6,396 nt of DNA from an uncultured Collinsella sp. (GTDB lineage Bacteria > Actinomycetota > Coriobacteriia > Coriobacteriales > Coriobacteriaceae): the NCBI GenBank assembly GCA_902470925.1, contig CABRIF010000124.1:1-6396 (forward strand), written 5' to 3'. Below, in pieces: positions 5,053 to 6,396 of this stretch. How positions within the stretch are numbered: the first letter of the stretch is position 1; each line of letters begins with the position of its first letter. Made by a program: the position numbers and the translations under genes. The notes beneath the pieces were generated by a model. That model was not told where the DNA came from. It searched no databases and was given only the letters and a program-made list of their open reading frames with translations.

Positions 5053-5759
5053 TGGCCCTGCCTGAGGTGCGGGGAGTATTCGAGGCCATGCCGCGGGTGG
5101 ACGCCTTGGTGCGCCACCCGCGCTTTGCGCGGGACCTGGCGCGCCTGGAGGAGCTCGAGCGCGACCGCCCATGGTGCCGGCACGGCTTGCCGCATCTGCT
5201 CGACGTGGCGCGCATCATGTGGATCGCCGCCCTGGAGCACGGCTGGGCCGTATCGGCGGGCTGCGGAGTGCGCGATATCCCTGCCGGAGGCTGCGCGCCG
5301 TCGACCGCTGCTGCCGGCGCTCCCGCATCGCACGCCGGTGCCACAACCGATGCGCGCGCCGCGTGCGCCACCGCGGCCGCCTTGTGCGCAGGCGGCGCGG
5401 CTGCGCCCCCGTTCGCGCGCGATGTGGTCTACGCCACGGCGCTGCTGCATGACATGGGGCGCGTCGCGCAGTACGAGACCGGCGAGCCGCATCATGCGGC
5501 AGGCCAGCGCTATGCGCGCGAGCTGCTCGGTGCGCTTGCCGGCCCGGTGCGCTTCACGGCTTCAGAGACCGATGCGATCGCGTGCGCCGTCGGAGCGCAC
5601 CGTTCGGGTGGCGCGCACGCCGCAGCGGCCCCTGCCGTCGCGACGCTTGCAGACCTGCTGCGCGTATCCGACAAGGCGGCGCGCGCGTGCTGGTCCTGCC
5701 CGGCGCGCGCAACCTGTTGCTGGCCGCCCGAGAAGATGAACGAGGCGTTGCGCGTCTAG
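5052..5759 (+). CDS. HD-domain phosphohydrolase of the folate operon
   Basis: This 235-aa protein is a predicted metal-dependent phosphohydrolase. Metal-site candidates in order are His48 (CRHGLPHLLDVAR), His133-Asp134 (ALLHDMGR), His147/148, His183 and Asp207 (RVSDKAARAC), the usual H...HD...D pattern. A Cys cluster follows (Cys213, Cys216, Cys222, Cys223, in ACWSCPARATCCW). Similar HD proteins ending in a Cys-rich SDKxxRxCxxC segment occur beside folate genes in clostridia, as I recall. The ATG overlaps the folE TAA (TAATG), so translation is probably coupled. folB follows after 58 bases. Its place between folE and folB suggests dihydroneopterin triphosphate dephosphorylation, but this is inference. 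An unusual Ala/Gly/Cys-rich, low-complexity insert of about 50 residues (about 71-120) separates the first His from HD. Confidence 0.85.
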   Translation: MALPEVRGVFEAMPRVDALVRHPRFARDLARLEELERDRPWCRHGLPHLLDVARIMWIAALEHGWAVSAGCGVRDIPAGGCAPSTAAAGAPASHAGATTDARAACATAAALCAGGAAAPPFARDVVYATALLHDMGRVAQYETGEPHHAAGQRYARELLGALAGPVRFTASETDAIACAVGAHRSGGAHAAAAPAVATLADLLRVSDKAARACWSCPARATCCWPPEKMNEALRV

Positions 5760-5817
5760 CGCCCGGCACCCCCCCCTTGTGCGCCCTGAACTGTCTTTCG
5801 ATCGAAAGGATGTTCCC

Positions 5818-6306
5818 ATGTCCGATATGAAACACTTGCCTCAGCAGGCTACGCCCACCGAGGGCGCTGCCTTGGCGCGCTGCTCCGCCGCGGTGCCGGA
5901 TGCGCGCCGCCGAATCGTCCGCGCGGATGCGCTCGACCTTTCCGGCGTGGACCGCATCGTGATCGAGGGGCTCGAGGTGTTCGCCAACCACGGGGTCTAC
6001 CCGGAGGAGAACGCGCTCGGGCAGAAGTTCATCGTCTCGCTGACGCTGTTCGCCGACCTCGCCGCCGCCGGCGCCCATGACGACCTGGACGCCTCGATCG
6101 ACTATGGGGCGGTGTGCCATGAGGTCGAGCGGCTGTTGCGTCAGCGCACCTTCAAGCTGATCGAGGCGGCCGCCGAAGGCGTGGCGTCCGAGCTGCTTGA
6201 TCGCCACGAGCGCCTGCTGGCGGTGCGCGTGCGCCTGGAGAAGCCCTGGGCGCCGGTCGGCCTGCCGCTGCGCACCGTGGCGGTGGAGATCGAGCGCAGC
6301 CGATAG
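5818..6306 (+). CDS. folB: Dihydroneopterin aldolase
   Basis: This enzyme cleaves 7,8-dihydroneopterin to 6-hydroxymethyl-7,8-dihydropterin and glycolaldehyde. The FolB fold spans about residues 45-160. It contains ANHGVYPEENALGQKF (56-71), Tyr96 in DASIDYGAV, Glu116 in FKLIEAAAE, and Lys142 in RLEKPWAP, which corresponds to the catalytic Lys100 of the S. aureus enzyme. Most FolB proteins are about 120 aa; this one has about 44 extra N-terminal residues, mostly Ala/Arg-rich and without a recognised domain. The start is chosen because AAAGGA (5805-5810) lies seven bases before ATG 5818. A GTG at 5779 is less likely and would begin just after a run of eight C. folP and folK would be expected nearby but are not within the window. 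Confidence 0.93.
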   Translation: MSDMKHLPQQATPTEGAALARCSAAVPDARRRIVRADALDLSGVDRIVIEGLEVFANHGVYPEENALGQKFIVSLTLFADLAAAGAHDDLDASIDYGAVCHEVERLLRQRTFKLIEAAAEGVASELLDRHERLLAVRVRLEKPWAPVGLPLRTVAVEIERSR

Positions 6307-6396
6307 GGCCGGGTGCCGGGCGGGCGCGGCCCTCGGCGCGCACGCGCCGGCTCGCGCGCAGAGCCGCTGCGCGGCAGCGCCGCTGTACGGGCGTGC
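6307..6396. other. GC-rich tail with small hairpins, no recognisable gene
   Basis: The last 90 bases are extremely GC-rich. Two compact hairpins can form: CGGCGC/GCGCCG (6334-6339 with 6344-6349) and CGCTGC/GCAGCG (6365-6370 with 6374-6379). Neither has a T-run. A frame from GTG 6313 stays open to the window edge but its product resembles nothing known. This may be a terminator region, or the contig simply ends before the next folate gene. Confidence 0.4.

Noticed and set aside
6313..6396. Start of a further gene after folB
   Set aside because: The frame stays open from a GTG but has no ribosome binding site, no recognisable residues, and overlaps GC hairpins.

Overview
The window is about two-thirds GC, with coding strands strongly biased to C or G at third codon positions and actinobacterial-looking promoter elements. 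It carries an oxygen-sensitive class III ribonucleotide reductase. Together these suggest a strictly anaerobic, high-GC actinobacterium, most plausibly a gut or oral member of the Coriobacteriia (Collinsella/Olsenella relatives). This placement is inferred from gene style and content, not from a marker gene. The first 41 bases are not genomic: they are the tail of an Illumina Nextera i7 index plus the complete read-2 transposase adapter, so the true sequence starts at 42 and the left edge is a contig end.

Region 1 (42-3620) is the anaerobic deoxynucleotide module. A comparatively AT-rich promoter holds two 16-bp NrdR-box-like sites whose starts are 31 bp apart. A leader with two GC-rich hairpins follows. 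nrdD (740 aa) encodes the glycyl radical reductase and nrdG (193 aa) its radical-SAM activase. Between them lie a 95-nt near-perfect long hairpin and a small RelE/ParE-like orphan toxin-family gene whose start is unclear because the hairpin covers its 5' end.

Region 2 (3621-4410) is a 175-bp spacer with five degenerate 17-bp tandem repeats, followed by a RimJ/RimL-type GNAT acetyltransferase of unknown substrate.

Region 3 (4453-6306) is a folate (pterin) operon: folE (GTP cyclohydrolase I), an HD-domain phosphohydrolase that overlaps folE by one base, and folB (dihydroneopterin aldolase). The gene order matches the pathway order. The HD protein sits where the poorly assigned dihydroneopterin triphosphate dephosphorylation step belongs, so it is a reasonable candidate for that step. 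The last 90 bases are extremely GC-rich, contain small hairpins and have no recognisable gene.

No complete new defence or mobile system was found. The items most worth a second look are the intercistronic 95-nt hairpin with its orphan toxin-like gene, the paired NrdR sites, the HD gene in the folate operon and the 17-bp repeat array.
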